A stretch of DNA of 64,000 bases from Erythrophleum ivorense (taxonomy: Eukaryota; Streptophyta; Magnoliopsida; Fabales; Fabaceae): positions 53,322,477-53,386,476 of the forward strand of contig JAIUCV010000003.1 of assembly GCA_026724425.1 (NCBI GenBank). Reading direction: 5' to 3'. A model generated the notes under the pieces. It saw nothing but the letters and a program-made list of their open reading frames with translations. It did not search any database and had not been told where the DNA came from. A program made the translations under genes and the position numbers. Below, piece after piece: positions 11,661-22,044 of this stretch. How positions within the stretch are numbered: the stretch's first letter is position 1; every line of letters starts with the position of its first letter.

Positions 11661-11811
11661 GCATGCCCGCGTTGTTTGTGGGTGATGTTCTTAAGAGTTG
11701 TATTTCTATTGGTTTTGAAATCTAGGTGGCTTCATAAAATTCATAGACCTAAAATTCATAAAATCATTGGCTTTGGGTTGTGGCCAAAAAAAAAGATAAT
11801 AAATACCTAAA

Positions 11812-11839
11812 ATATATATATATATATATATATATATCA
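11812..11839. repeat. (TA)n microsatellite
   Basis: Uninterrupted TA dinucleotides in otherwise AT-rich intergenic sequence. Confidence 0.9.
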
Positions 11840-12477
11840 AAGTTCTGTACAATTCACCTTCTTTTTCCAACGGTAATTTAGCCCGTAATTAAGTGTATAT
11901 TGGATTAGAGTTGTGCAAATTAGATTTTGAATTAACTTGATTTTAGTCAAAAGTAAGATGGTATAATCGTGATTTATGTTTATTTTCACCATCAATGTAA
12001 TTCATCTAAAAAAGATGTATTTTTTTCTTTTTTTGGGGTATAACCAAGGGTTTGGAGGACAAGCCTGGTAACCAAAGGAGTTGATTAGTAAAGCAAATTC
12101 ATATTATATTGCACAAACGAACTATTCAAACGCCAAACTAAGCACATTTTAATTTTGTGATTTAGCTTTTTAGAAATAATAAATTTATTACTTATATTAT
12201 TAAATTAAAACAGTAATCTCAAATTATATTTAACGATGAGAAAAAGTTAGATTTCTTGGGACGGAAATTTTTATGAGATTATTTTATAATAAAAAGAAAA
12301 TTACACAACTCTCCTTTGAAGAGTATGCATCTGCATTCTAGAACCTTTCCTGTATTGCCTGTTTGGACTGTTTCTGCATTACCTGATCTATCCAAGTCGG
12401 GGACGGCAGAGCTTGTCAACGAAACTTCCCTCTGGATTATCTGGACAAATCAAATCATGCCAGCAAATAGCTACACG

Positions 12478-12493
12478 CACACACATATGTATA

Positions 12494-12529
<36 letters not shown>

Positions 12530-12530
12530 A
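12478..12530. repeat. Compound (CA)(TG)(TA) microsatellite
   Basis: ACGCACACACATATG is followed by a TG run and then a TA run. It is nearly all alternating pyrimidine-purine. Confidence 0.85.
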
Positions 12531-12549
12531 AAGTGGATTTCATTAATAT

Positions 12550-14690
12550 AATATTATAATTTGATCATTGTGATTCGGCAAACGTCCTTTTGCGAATTTG
12601 ACTCAACCTCCCTGGGGGAAGGTATTTTCAGGGGTTGTAAGTTGACACTCCTAGGTGAAATTTGGGGGGGAAAAAAAAGATACTAATTTCTTGAATTATT
12701 TATTATCAAACCGTGGTACTAATTTGAAAAAGACTATTGATGTTATAATTTTATTAAAAAGAATTTGATAATAAATATTTAAATAGAATATTTTGGCAAT
12801 ATAACTTTTTTTAATGAAGCATATTAAATTCATAAGTTAAATAATTTTTCTTGCTAACAAAACGTCTTAATTTATCAATTTAATAATAATAATTTAATGA
12901 TTTAGTTATTAGAAATATAATTTTTTTGTAAGAAGAAATTGTATTTAATTTGTTAATGTAAACACTTCGTAGAAGATGACATACAAATGCAGAGTCTCTG
13001 AGCATTGCATTGACGCGTGGATAGAGAAACGAAAAAAGAAGCCTAGAAACTCTGTACGTGTGGAAAACTTCTGTAACCACAATATAAATTATCAATTGTC
13101 AAGTCAAAAAGGATTTCTCAGAATGCAAGGAAAGAAAATTCGATATTCCATGGATGATTTGATCTCAAAAGAAAAGTAGCATTTGAACTCCTTTGGAAAA
13201 AAAAAAAAAAGGAAAAATGAATTCTGAGTGTAATTAATCATCACTTATGATTATAAAATGTTATAGTTATATTATATTTTATGCATATTTAATATTATAT
13301 ATTTTATCATGTTATATTTGGTATGTATTTTTGTCTACCTCTATCGCTCTGTTTCCTTAATACAAAGCTAAGCCCTGCATTTTAGAAGCTAGAAGCTAAT
13401 GATATTGAAGTGAACTAAAAATAATAAAAACCAAGAGAGATTTCATCACTAAGCTTTTTAAAAGTATAAAACAACATTCAGAAGTAATCAAATTGAGAAC
13501 TTGTGTGAGACCTAAATCTTTTATATTTAACAAGTATATACATGATAAATGTATAATGTGCATTTAGAAAGAGATAAAAAGAAAACAGAAAATGGTTGAA
13601 AAAATAAATAAATCTCATATAAATATATTTTTTAATATTATTCTCCCTCTTAAATATGGTGCATTAGTACAAAGAATCACAACGTTATTACATATGAGTA
13701 TAATAAAAAGGTTATCTATCTATTTCTGAATGGAATTGATCTGAATACAATCTGCAACTTATAATATTTCCCTCTTTAAACACAGCTCACACCACCTATG
13801 ACTCAATCCAAAGTTGAAATTTTGAAATAGTCATCACTTTCTAATTCTCAATTAACCATAAATCTATTCTTAATTGAGACGTCACAAACAATAAATATAT
13901 GGGGGAGAAGTCAATGGCCTTTTTTCTTCCTCAGCACATCTGATACTGTTTAATACCTTCAAGAAACATGCATACTAGTCAATTAAAAAGAAAAAAGGCA
14001 TAAAAGTAAATTGTCATGATATACCAAACATATTCAAAGATTAATTTGCGTCTTCGTAAACTTTTCTGGTGTTCAAATCATGTCGTTTGATGTTTGTTAT
14101 ACACTAATTTGATAAAATAAGGTTGCGTTTTGTTTAAAAACTATAACTTTTGCTTAACTTTAAAAAAGCGCTTGATTTGTTTTAATTAATAGCCATAGCT
14201 ATTACTTTAAGTGCCATTTGGAATGAAAATTCTCTAATTTTTCAAGTACTGAATTGGCAACTTATTTACAAAACAAAATTCGAGTATGATGAATATATAT
14301 ATATATATATATATATAATAACATCCCTGTATTATTTACGATAACATGTAAGTTTTAAATTTTTCATGATATTCAAATATCTTATAAATAGGTTGCTAAC
14401 GCTTAGAAAATCATACATTTTTTTTTGGGTATCAAATAATACTTAAGATATAAGCTTGATGGTGACATTATGATTCAAATTTATGAGCCTTTATTGTGTT
14501 ATGACAAATGTGTGCTACAGGCAACATTACAACATGATATTTCAATAAACAGTTTCAATTATGCTCAACCGTCTTGACTTTGCAACACAAAACATAGTTC
14601 CTTGGTATACCACTCAAGCTAAATTTCTGTTCTGCAAGTTTTTTTTTTTTTAACTATTTACAGCCATTTGAAAAAATCTTGTGTCTCCTC
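12550..14690. other. Intergenic sequence upstream of the lectin receptor kinase
   Basis: No gene or element is supported. A TA microsatellite lies at about 14290-14316. The last few hundred bases should include the promoter and leader of the kinase gene. I could not choose a TATA box with confidence among the many AT-rich words. Confidence 0.4.
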
Positions 14691-14694
14691 AGGT

Positions 14695-16791
14695 ATGGCG
14701 GCTAGCCAATACTGTAAGAATCCTCCTCATCATCTCCTTCCTTCCCTGGAACTCACAACCATAATACTGTTATTCTTTCTCATATTCCCTTCTGCTTCTT
14801 CACTATCCTTCAACTATGAGCAATTCAAGCAGAATGATCCAACCTTAAATTTTGAAGGAGATGTTTACTATGACAATGGATTCCTCCAGCTCACAAAGTT
14901 TGAGACAGACAGTCTTGGTAGAGTCATATACTACAAAAATCTCCATCTGTGGGATAACATAACAGGAAAAGTCACGGATTTTTCTACCCATTTCTCCTTC
15001 ATCATCAATTCACCAAACAAAACCTTCAACCTTGGAGATGGCATCACCTTCTTCCTTGCACCACCAGGCTTTCCCCTTCCTGTTCCCAGAGATGGCAGTG
15101 GAATTGGTCTGGTGAGTACTCGTCAGTTGGAAGATCAAAACTACACAAACGAGAACCCTTTTGTGGCTGTGGAATTTGACACCTTCTCTAATGTTTGGGA
15201 TCCTCCTTATGACCATGTGGGGATTGATGTGAAGTCTATAAAAACAGCTTATACTACAGAGTGGTTCACTATTAAGGATGGCAGAATATATGATGCTGTT
15301 ATTAGTTACAATTCTAGCTCATTCAATTTAAGTGTAAGCTTTATTGGGTATGAGAATAATACCAAAGTTGAACAGAATTACTTTGAAGTCGTCAATTTGA
15401 CTGACGTTCTTCCAGAGTGGGTTGAGTTTGGGTTCTCTTCTGCAACTGGAGATTTCTTTGAGATCCATACACTTTGCTCTTGGTCCTTCAGTTCAAGTTT
15501 GGACATGGAAGATCAGAATAATCAGAAGAATAAGAGCAAGAGAGGACTAATTGAAGGCCTGAGCATTGGAGGAGGTGTTTTAATCTGTGGAATGGGGTTA
15601 ATTTGGCTTGTGATTTGGAAGATAAGAAGAAGAAGAGGAAGAGGAAGAAGCATTGATGGTTTTGATTTTGATCTAACCATGGAGAATGAGTTTGAGAGAA
15701 ACACAGGGCCTAGGAAGTTTCCCCATAAGCAACTTGTTAAAGCAACAAATAAGTTTGCAAAGGAAAATAAGCTTGGAGAGGGAGGCTTTGGTGGAGTTTA
15801 CAAAGGGTTTATAGGAGAATTGAATAGCTATGTCGCTATTAAGAAGATATCAGAAGGATCTAAACAAGGGGTGAAGGAGTATGCATCAGAAGTAAAGATC
15901 ATTAGCCAACTGAGGCATAAGAATCTGGTTCAACTAATCGGGTGGTGCCACGAGTACAACGATTTGTTACTAGTTTATGAGTTCATGCAAAATGGAAGCT
16001 TAGATTCCCATCTTTTCAAAGGCAAAAGCCTCTTGACATGGGAAGCAAGATATAACATTGCTCAAGGCCTAGCCTCAGCATTACTGTATCTGCATGAAGA
16101 GTGGGAACAATGTGTGGTTCATAGGGATATAAAAGCAAGCAACGTTATGTTAGATTCTAACTTCAATGCAAAGCTTGGAGATTTTGGGTTGGCTAGACTT
16201 GTGGACCATTGTAAAGGGTCTAAAACAACAGTTTTAGCAGGGACATTTGGATATATGGCTCCTGAATATGCCACTAAAGGGAGGGCTAGTAGAGAGACTG
16301 ATGTGTACAGTTTTGGAGTTGTTGCTTTGGAAATAGCTTGTGGGAGAAAACCAATTGTACACAATTCCAATGAAGAAGAGATTTCCCTCGTGGATTGGGT
16401 TTGGGAACTCTATGGTAGAAAAAGTGTTATTGAAGCAGCTGATCAGAGACTGTGTGGGGACTTCAATGAGCAGGAAATGCTGAGGTTGATGATGGTTGGA
16501 CTTTGGTGTGCTCATCCAGATTATATTCTAAGGCCTACTATTAGACAAGTAGTTCAAGTGCTTAATTTTGAAGCTCCTTTGCCTATTCTGCAATCACAGA
16601 GGCCTGCACCTGCCTACAATGCTGGTAGTGTCAGTGAATTTACATCTTCAACCTCTGCTTCCTCAAGTACTAGTGCTTCGGGGATTAAACATGCCTTACC
16701 TTTAAGTGATAGCTTTTTCACTGGGTCCTCACAATCAAGCACATCTTTTCAAGTCATTTCTCCATCTTCTGCCCTTCTACATACATACTAA
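14695..16791 (+). CDS. L-type lectin-domain receptor kinase, apparently intact
   Basis: This single-exon gene encodes 698 residues, a normal family length. I chose the ATG at 14695. An in-frame TTG 27 bases upstream is not a credible start. A hydrophobic signal peptide (about residues 20-37, ending near SASSLSFNY) leads into a legume-lectin ectodomain to about residue 265. That domain keeps the EFDTFSN...DPPYDHVGID block (D162), which usually contributes metal and sugar binding. A transmembrane segment (about 288-310) is followed by a basic stop-transfer RRRRGRGR. The serine/threonine kinase domain has LGEGGFGGVYKG (from 360), Lys383, HRD (476-478) in HRDIKASNVMLD, DFG (496-498) and MAPEYATKG, so all catalytic motifs are present. 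The C-terminus is Ser/Thr-rich. It is expected at the plasma membrane, sensing extracellular ligands in defence or development. The ligand cannot be read from the sequence. Confidence 0.95.
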   Translation: MAASQYCKNPPHHLLPSLELTTIILLFFLIFPSASSLSFNYEQFKQNDPTLNFEGDVYYDNGFLQLTKFETDSLGRVIYYKNLHLWDNITGKVTDFSTHFSFIINSPNKTFNLGDGITFFLAPPGFPLPVPRDGSGIGLVSTRQLEDQNYTNENPFVAVEFDTFSNVWDPPYDHVGIDVKSIKTAYTTEWFTIKDGRIYDAVISYNSSSFNLSVSFIGYENNTKVEQNYFEVVNLTDVLPEWVEFGFSSATGDFFEIHTLCSWSFSSSLDMEDQNNQKNKSKRGLIEGLSIGGGVLICGMGLIWLVIWKIRRRRGRGRSIDGFDFDLTMENEFERNTGPRKFPHKQLVKATNKFAKENKLGEGGFGGVYKGFIGELNSYVAIKKISEGSKQGVKEYASEVKIISQLRHKNLVQLIGWCHEYNDLLLVYEFMQNGSLDSHLFKGKSLLTWEARYNIAQGLASALLYLHEEWEQCVVHRDIKASNVMLDSNFNAKLGDFGLARLVDHCKGSKTTVLAGTFGYMAPEYATKGRASRETDVYSFGVVALEIACGRKPIVHNSNEEEISLVDWVWELYGRKSVIEAADQRLCGDFNEQEMLRLMMVGLWCAHPDYILRPTIRQVVQVLNFEAPLPILQSQRPAPAYNAGSVSEFTSSTSASSSTSASGIKHALPLSDSFFTGSSQSSTSFQVISPSSALLHTY

Positions 16792-17126
16792 ACTGAGATG
16801 GATTTGTTTTTTTTTTTTTCATGTAATCTTTTCTACTTGAAATGAGAATTGAAATCACAGTGGCCTGCACCTGCCTACAATGCCGGTAGTGTCAGTTCAC
16901 TTACATCTTCAAGCTCTTCTTCCTCATGTACTAGTGCTTATAGGATTAAACAAACCTTGCCTTCAAGTGATAGCTTTTTCACTGGGTCCTCACAATCAAG
17001 CACATCTTTTCAAGTCATTTCTTCATCTTCTGCCCTTCTACATACATACTGAACTGAGATGGATTTCTTTTTTCCTTTTTTCTTTTTATTTTCTCATGTA
17101 ATCTTTTCTACTTGAAATGAGAAGTG
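16592..17126 (+). repeat. Tandem duplication of the lectin receptor kinase 3' end (2 x ~261 bp)
   Basis: AATCACAG(A/T)GGCCTGCACC occurs at 16592 and again at 16853. The second unit repeats the last ~65 codons of the gene, including YNAGSVS, SDSFFTGSSQ and the terminal LLHTY with its stop (at 17050). It also repeats the 3' flank word CTTGAAATGAGAA. The second copy lies beyond the gene's stop codon and has no start of its own, so it is probably 3' UTR or flank. The units differ by substitutions and one altered poly-T tract. Confidence 0.9.
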
Positions 17127-17129
17127 AAA

Positions 17130-18130
17130 TTCACTTATTTGTTTCACATTCCATCTGCAGTTTGTTGTATAAAGTGTCAGGTTATTATTATTCTTATTAT
17201 CTTTGTTACAGAAGTGGCACAAAGTTTTTGGAGTGAAAAGTGGAGAAGGGGCATGGATAGAAATCGAACCGTTGGTGTCAAAATAATGTATTTGATCACA
17301 AAGATGGGTATGTTTTTGACAAAGTCCCACGAGAGGGCTAAATAAGAAAAATACTAGAATTTGAGGACATATAATATTGAGGGGAAAACCAGAAAAGCAT
17401 AAACCACTTAGGTCTCAATGAGAACAATCACAAATTGTTATTACTTAACCTGAGAGGAGAGTCAATCCCATAAGACTAACTGATTAGGCGAAAGCCCCAA
17501 TGTGATACAGGACATAACTAGACTTCGTTGTCTACGACGGAAGAGAATGAAAATCGGTGATTTCACACTCAATTCTGCGAGATCATAATTGTGAGCCTCG
17601 TCCTAAAATGTATGAATTTACATTCATCGGAGCTTCTGGCTTGTTAGATCATGACCAAATAACTGATCTTGAGTTCACAGTTATGCAGTATAACAATTAG
17701 TATCATCTGACCAGAGTGAAGAGAGGCATGTGGTTTCCAAATTTTACCCTTCTTTCTTGTTTTCTTTTTCTTCAATCTCGATGTATATGAAGTTCAATGT
17801 TAGAGTAGGAGCGCTTTATAGGTTTAAATTTTAACCCAGTAAATTTCTTAGGACTAGCTTACAAGAAATTTTACACAAATCCCTTAGTCCCGGCTAGATG
17901 GCTTTGATCAAACCAAGAAGGTTAATTAGTTAAGGTGAATGCAATCTAATTCAGACGCTTCTTAACCATGATTCAAAAGAATATATATATATATATATAT
18001 ACATATTCAAATATAAAGAATATTTATAGCATAGTTTAATAATTATTCAGATCATAAACTAATTTACTACAATATAGAAATACAGCTAAATTAATTGTGG
18101 ATCCATCATCCTGACAAGTTGAACACCTTT
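17130..18130. other. Intergenic, nothing recognised
   Basis: No gene is supported. A TA microsatellite is at about 17982-18001. A short open frame near 17124-17345 has no recognisable features. Confidence 0.4.
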
Positions 18131-18132
18131 TA

Positions 18133-18480
18133 CATGCAAGAACATATCTGCATCCAATTAAGAAGAAGCTTCTTGGACGCCCTTTTCACCCATTTCATAT
18201 TAAGGCCGGTGGAAAGATTCCGAGAAAAGTTAGCTCATTCCAACATGATATTGTTGTAATTTTTATTTTAAAAAATAGTTATTTACACCACAAAAATTTT
18301 ACAGAATCATTGTAAGTAAATATATTTACTGTTACAGTAGATTATAATTTACCTTTAGTGATTTAGTCCAAAATGAATTTATCTCTCCCTGTCTTTAAAT
18401 TGTGTCACTTAAAGTTTCTATATTTGATTCATTATCATTTAATATTTTACATCAAAATTTTAATAAAAATAATTGTATGA
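18133..18480 (+). repeat. Dispersed duplication, copy 1
   Basis: The sequence AAGCTTCTTGGACGCC...CATTTCATATTAAGGCCGG...CATGATATT and the following ~250 bp recur, diverged, at about 21128-21470 in the same orientation. Copy 1 runs directly into the kinase pseudogene fragment. This suggests the repeat and a receptor-kinase copy were once duplicated as one block. Confidence 0.75.
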
Positions 18481-18651
18481 ATATTAAATGAATATCAAGG
18501 TGGTGGGTCATCCAAAAGAGTCCCAAGCCATTACAGCTTTGGTTGTAACCAGGGCCCTCATGGCTCGTGAATATTTGAACTCTTCTAAGGCTAGTAAAAA
18601 ATATGATGTATATAACTTTGGAATTATTGCTTTGGAGATAGCTTGTGGAAG

Positions 18652-19780
18652 CTATGAAGCACGGGTACGTGAAAATTGGAGCCGTACCCATACTGGATAC
18701 GTATCTGGTATGGATACGCATATCGTACGGGTACAAAAGTATCCAAAACGTTTCTTTGCATACCAAAACGTTTTGACACGGCTAAGAAACGGCTCAAAAC
18801 GTCCTTGAAACGGCAGTGAAACATTTTTTTCCTTAAAAGACTTCGTTTCGTCCATCATTTAAACCCCTAGCCCGTCGAATGCTTCGGTTCTTCTCCCTCG
18901 GCTTCAATTCTTCTTCCTCGCCCTCTGCTTCTGGTGTTGCTGTGTCTCACTGTGCGTCGCCTACCCTGCTGCATCATCTTCTCCAGCGACGCCTTATGTT
19001 CCTCTGTCATCTTCTTCGGCCAGTGATAGGTACATCTTCTTCTCCAGTGGCAAGGTTTTTGTTTTCAAATTTTTTTTTAGAAACTTAAATGACAGAGAAA
19101 AACGCTTCGGTTCTTCTCCTTCGGCTTCAATTCTTCTTCCTCGCCCTCTGCTTCTGGTGCTGCTGCGTCTCACCGTGCGTCGCCTACCCTGTTGCATTAT
19201 CTTCTCCGGTGACGCCTTCGTTCCCCTGTCATCTTCTCCGGCCAGTGGCAGGTGCATCTTCTTCTCTGGTGGCAAGGTTTCTGCTTTCAATTTTTTTTTA
19301 AAACTTGAATGACAGAGAAAAACGAGCCTAGAATCTTGTAACTTGGCTGATTATTTGTCTCCCCTGTTTGTGTTTCAATTCATTCCTATGATCTGTGCCT
19401 CTGTTTGCAGAAAATTAAACTAGAATTTTCTGGGTTTGTGATATCTGACTTCACCTGTTCATTGTTCATCCATTTAAGCGTAGCAATCAAAGGAGGTGAA
19501 AAGTTATGGAATAATGACTCTTTACAATTATAAGGATAACAACAATGGTTGCAATTTGTAAGCTGATGAAACATACTCGGGCTCATCTAATTTTGATTCC
19601 TCTATTATTTCATTCACTAATTATGCTTGATTAATAAATTTTTAATGTATTAGATTATTGATTATATATATATATATATTTTTTTTTCCGTACCCGTATT
19701 CTAAAATTTTAAAAATTGCCGTATCGCATGTATCGTATCGTGTCGTACTCGATACACGTACCCGTATCGATGCTTCTTTG
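18652..19780. mobile_element. hAT-like non-autonomous element, 1129 bp, 8-bp target duplication
   Basis: TGTGGAAG at 18644-18651 is repeated exactly at 19781-19788, and the host reading frame continues across. The left end is CTATGAAGCACGGGTACGTG. The right end read inward is CAAAGAAGCATCGATACGGG then TACGTG, an imperfect inverted repeat. Subterminal regions are crowded with GTATCG / CGATAC / GTACCCGTA words, as in hAT transposase-binding arrays. Short terminal repeats with an 8-bp duplication are the hAT signature. No transposase is encoded. The middle holds a 2 x 223-bp tandem repeat. Confidence 0.82.
18881..19326. repeat. 2 x 223-bp tandem repeat inside the hAT-like element
   Basis: GCTTCGGTTCTTCTCC begins both units (18881 and 19104). 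Each ends with GACAGAGAAAAACG. The units are CT-rich, contain CTTCTTCCTCGCCCTCTGCT, and differ by a few substitutions. Short open frames in them reflect composition. Confidence 0.9.
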
Positions 19781-19830
19781 TGTGGAAGAAAAGCCATTGA
19801 CACCATTGGCATACTGATCAATGATCAGGT

Positions 19831-21117
19831 CTAATCTTCACCTAAAGCCCTAAACAATGGTTTGCGATAATCATGACATGACCCAGCATCAACGGGGCTG
19901 CTAAAGAATCAGTGTTTGTTGTATACGCTACTTTCCAAGAGAAATAACTTTATTATCAAGATTTTGCAAGTTCCAAATTCTCCTGCAATAATTTGTGGTT
20001 GCTTTTCCAGTCTGCAATATTCTTTCCAACCATTTGGTTATAATTCAGAAAATCAGAAAACAGAAAATTCTCACTTTTATACGCTTGGCCCATTTCTGGG
20101 GCTCGGGGTGATCATTATGGAGGAAATTGAGAAGGAAACGCATAGATGAAATGTGGAAAGTTTCTATGGTCTAAACTATTTACTATTACACCTAACATGC
20201 AGAGAAAATATTGCAGTGTGGAAACTTAATTCTACTAGCAATCTCATCATATAAATCAACATCTTTATAAGTCAAGTAATTCGAAGATCTATTTAAAAAC
20301 AAGGAAAATAGTATAGCTCAGAAAAGGATGGTTTTGAAAAAGTACAATGCTCAGTTGAATAGAAACAGCTATATATACAATCATACAAAACATCCCTCTC
20401 TATCTTTCTAAAAGCGTTCTGACAGGTTTTTGTTGCCTTTCTACAACTGTGCTGACAGATGCTTAAAGTCAAACAAAGAAGTTTCTGCTAAGCATTTAAA
20501 ACAAGATCAATTTTTTCACCAACTAATACAAAACTTGTACACTACCTAAGACAAGCATAAAGTTGCACAAGAGTTGCTAATTTTATGATAAAAGATGCAC
20601 AAGGTTATTGAACAAAAACTAATACTCCTCCTTAATTTTAGTGCTGCTGTACACTCCTAAAAGTTCTATAAGCTTCTCAAATCTCACCCTAGGCAATCCT
20701 TTTGGATAAAAATATTAGCCGAAACTAATCCCTTACACATCTTTTTTCGTGTATTTCTTTATGCACATATGATCTAAACTGTTTAAATCATATCTGAATA
20801 ATTTATGACTTTTTTTATTTTAACATTTTTTTTTATTTTAAAGAATACAAAATACAAAATAAACAATAATATTCTAATTGTAAACTTCAAAAAAACTAAT
20901 TATTTATATAAAAAATTAAAAAATATAAATATAAATATGAACTATCTGAGTAAAATTTAAATAGTTCAAATTCCACCTCAAGGATGGGCACATCTTCCTT
21001 CTGCAGAGAATTTAGGTCCTCATGATCGTCACCTGACCTTCCTTCCTCATTTTCTCTAAGGAACTGTATCTTGCGTCCTAGTGCTGCATCACATCATTCC
21101 AGAACCAATAACAAATC
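19831..21117. other. Intergenic, with a short minus-strand coding-like stretch
   Basis: A TA/T run lies at about 19662-19690 inside the hAT right end. On the minus strand, 21090 to about 20880 is open and reads ALGRKIQFLRENEEGRSGDD then NSLQKEDVPILE. This hydrophilic sequence looks protein-like, but I do not recognise it. A stop lies just upstream of it. It may be a decayed exon. The rest is featureless. Confidence 0.3.
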
Positions 21118-21470
21118 TGCATACAAGAAAGAAGCTTCTTGGACGCCTTCTTTGCCCATTTCATATTAAGGCCGGCGGGAAGGTTCCCAGGAAAGGTAGC
21201 TTATTCCAACATGATATTATTGCAATTTTTTAAATTAAAAAAATTATTTGTACCATTAAAAATTTTCAAAATCATTATAAATAAAGATATTTATTGTTAG
21301 GATAAATTATAATTTACCTCCCATAATTTAATCCAAAATCAATTTCTCTCCCTTGTCATTTAAATATAACATTTCATTATACAGTTTTTCAATTTTCTAT
21401 AGTTCATTTCATTATTTAACCACCATGTAATATATGATAACCAAATTTTAACGAAAATATTTATGTGAAT
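21118..21470 (+). repeat. Dispersed duplication, copy 2
   Basis: This is the partner of the block at 18133-18480, starting GAAGCTTCTTGGACGCC at about 21132 and diverging towards 21470. Unlike copy 1, it is not followed by kinase sequence. Confidence 0.72.
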
Positions 21471-22044
21471 GTTAAAACGAATAACATCTTCATTCTAATT
21501 AAAAGTATTTCTATTCTGAAAAAACCAAAAATGCTACAAGTAATTAGATAATAATGAAACAAATTACGTGAAAGTTAAATGACACAATAAGTTATAATTT
21601 AACTGTATTATTTGGCAGTTTTTAATTATTGTTCAATAAATTTACTTAAACACACATGTGACCATAAGTTATTAAAAAATTATATAAATATCCATTTTGT
21701 ACTAATTAATTAAAAGTAGAGAACCAAAATAGAAAAGCATGGAGACTGGCTCTGAAGGGGTTGGCTCACGGCCAAGACGTGCAGAGTTTTTAGTCTTTGG
21801 CATTCTGGTTGCAGAATAATTTTTCTCCGCGTTGTCTGTACAATTCCCATCTTATCCTTTAGGAAGAAAATTTCATTTTGGTCTTTGAAAATATATGCTA
21901 CAACTATTTAGTTCTTACATTTTAAAATATAAAATTTAATTCTTGAAATTTTATACTAGTACATGACAAAAACAAAGATAAATATACATGTTTCAAAGAC
22001 TAAATAATTGAGATATATATCTTCTAACACTTAAAAGATACATT

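Larger units (their letters stand above)
18488..19830 (+). pseudogene. Lectin-receptor-kinase pseudogene fragment split by a hAT-like insertion
   Basis: From about 18510 to 18651 the + frame aligns with the activation segment and helix F region of the intact kinase upstream (TVLAGTFGYMAPEYATKGRAS through DVYSFGVVALEIACG). Here it reads ALMAREYLNSSKASKKYDVY and FGIIALEIACG. The APE motif has become ARE and the glycine before it is gone. The frame is interrupted at 18652 and resumes at 19781 with CGRKAIDT before a stop near 19830. The lectin domain, ATP loop and HRD/DFG motifs are absent, so it cannot be a kinase. It is a remnant of a former tandem array. Confidence 0.85.

Noticed and set aside
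12316..12546. 76-codon frame ending in the TG/TA microsatellite
   Set aside because: It starts at a non-ATG codon, has no recognisable motif, and reads into simple repeats.
14668..14694. Nine extra N-terminal residues on the lectin receptor kinase
   Set aside because: The upstream extension starts at a TTG. The first ATG is at 14695 and gives a normal signal peptide.
16880..17101. Separate small gene downstream of the lectin receptor kinase
   Set aside because: The open frames there are the second unit of the 261-bp tandem duplication, not an independent gene.
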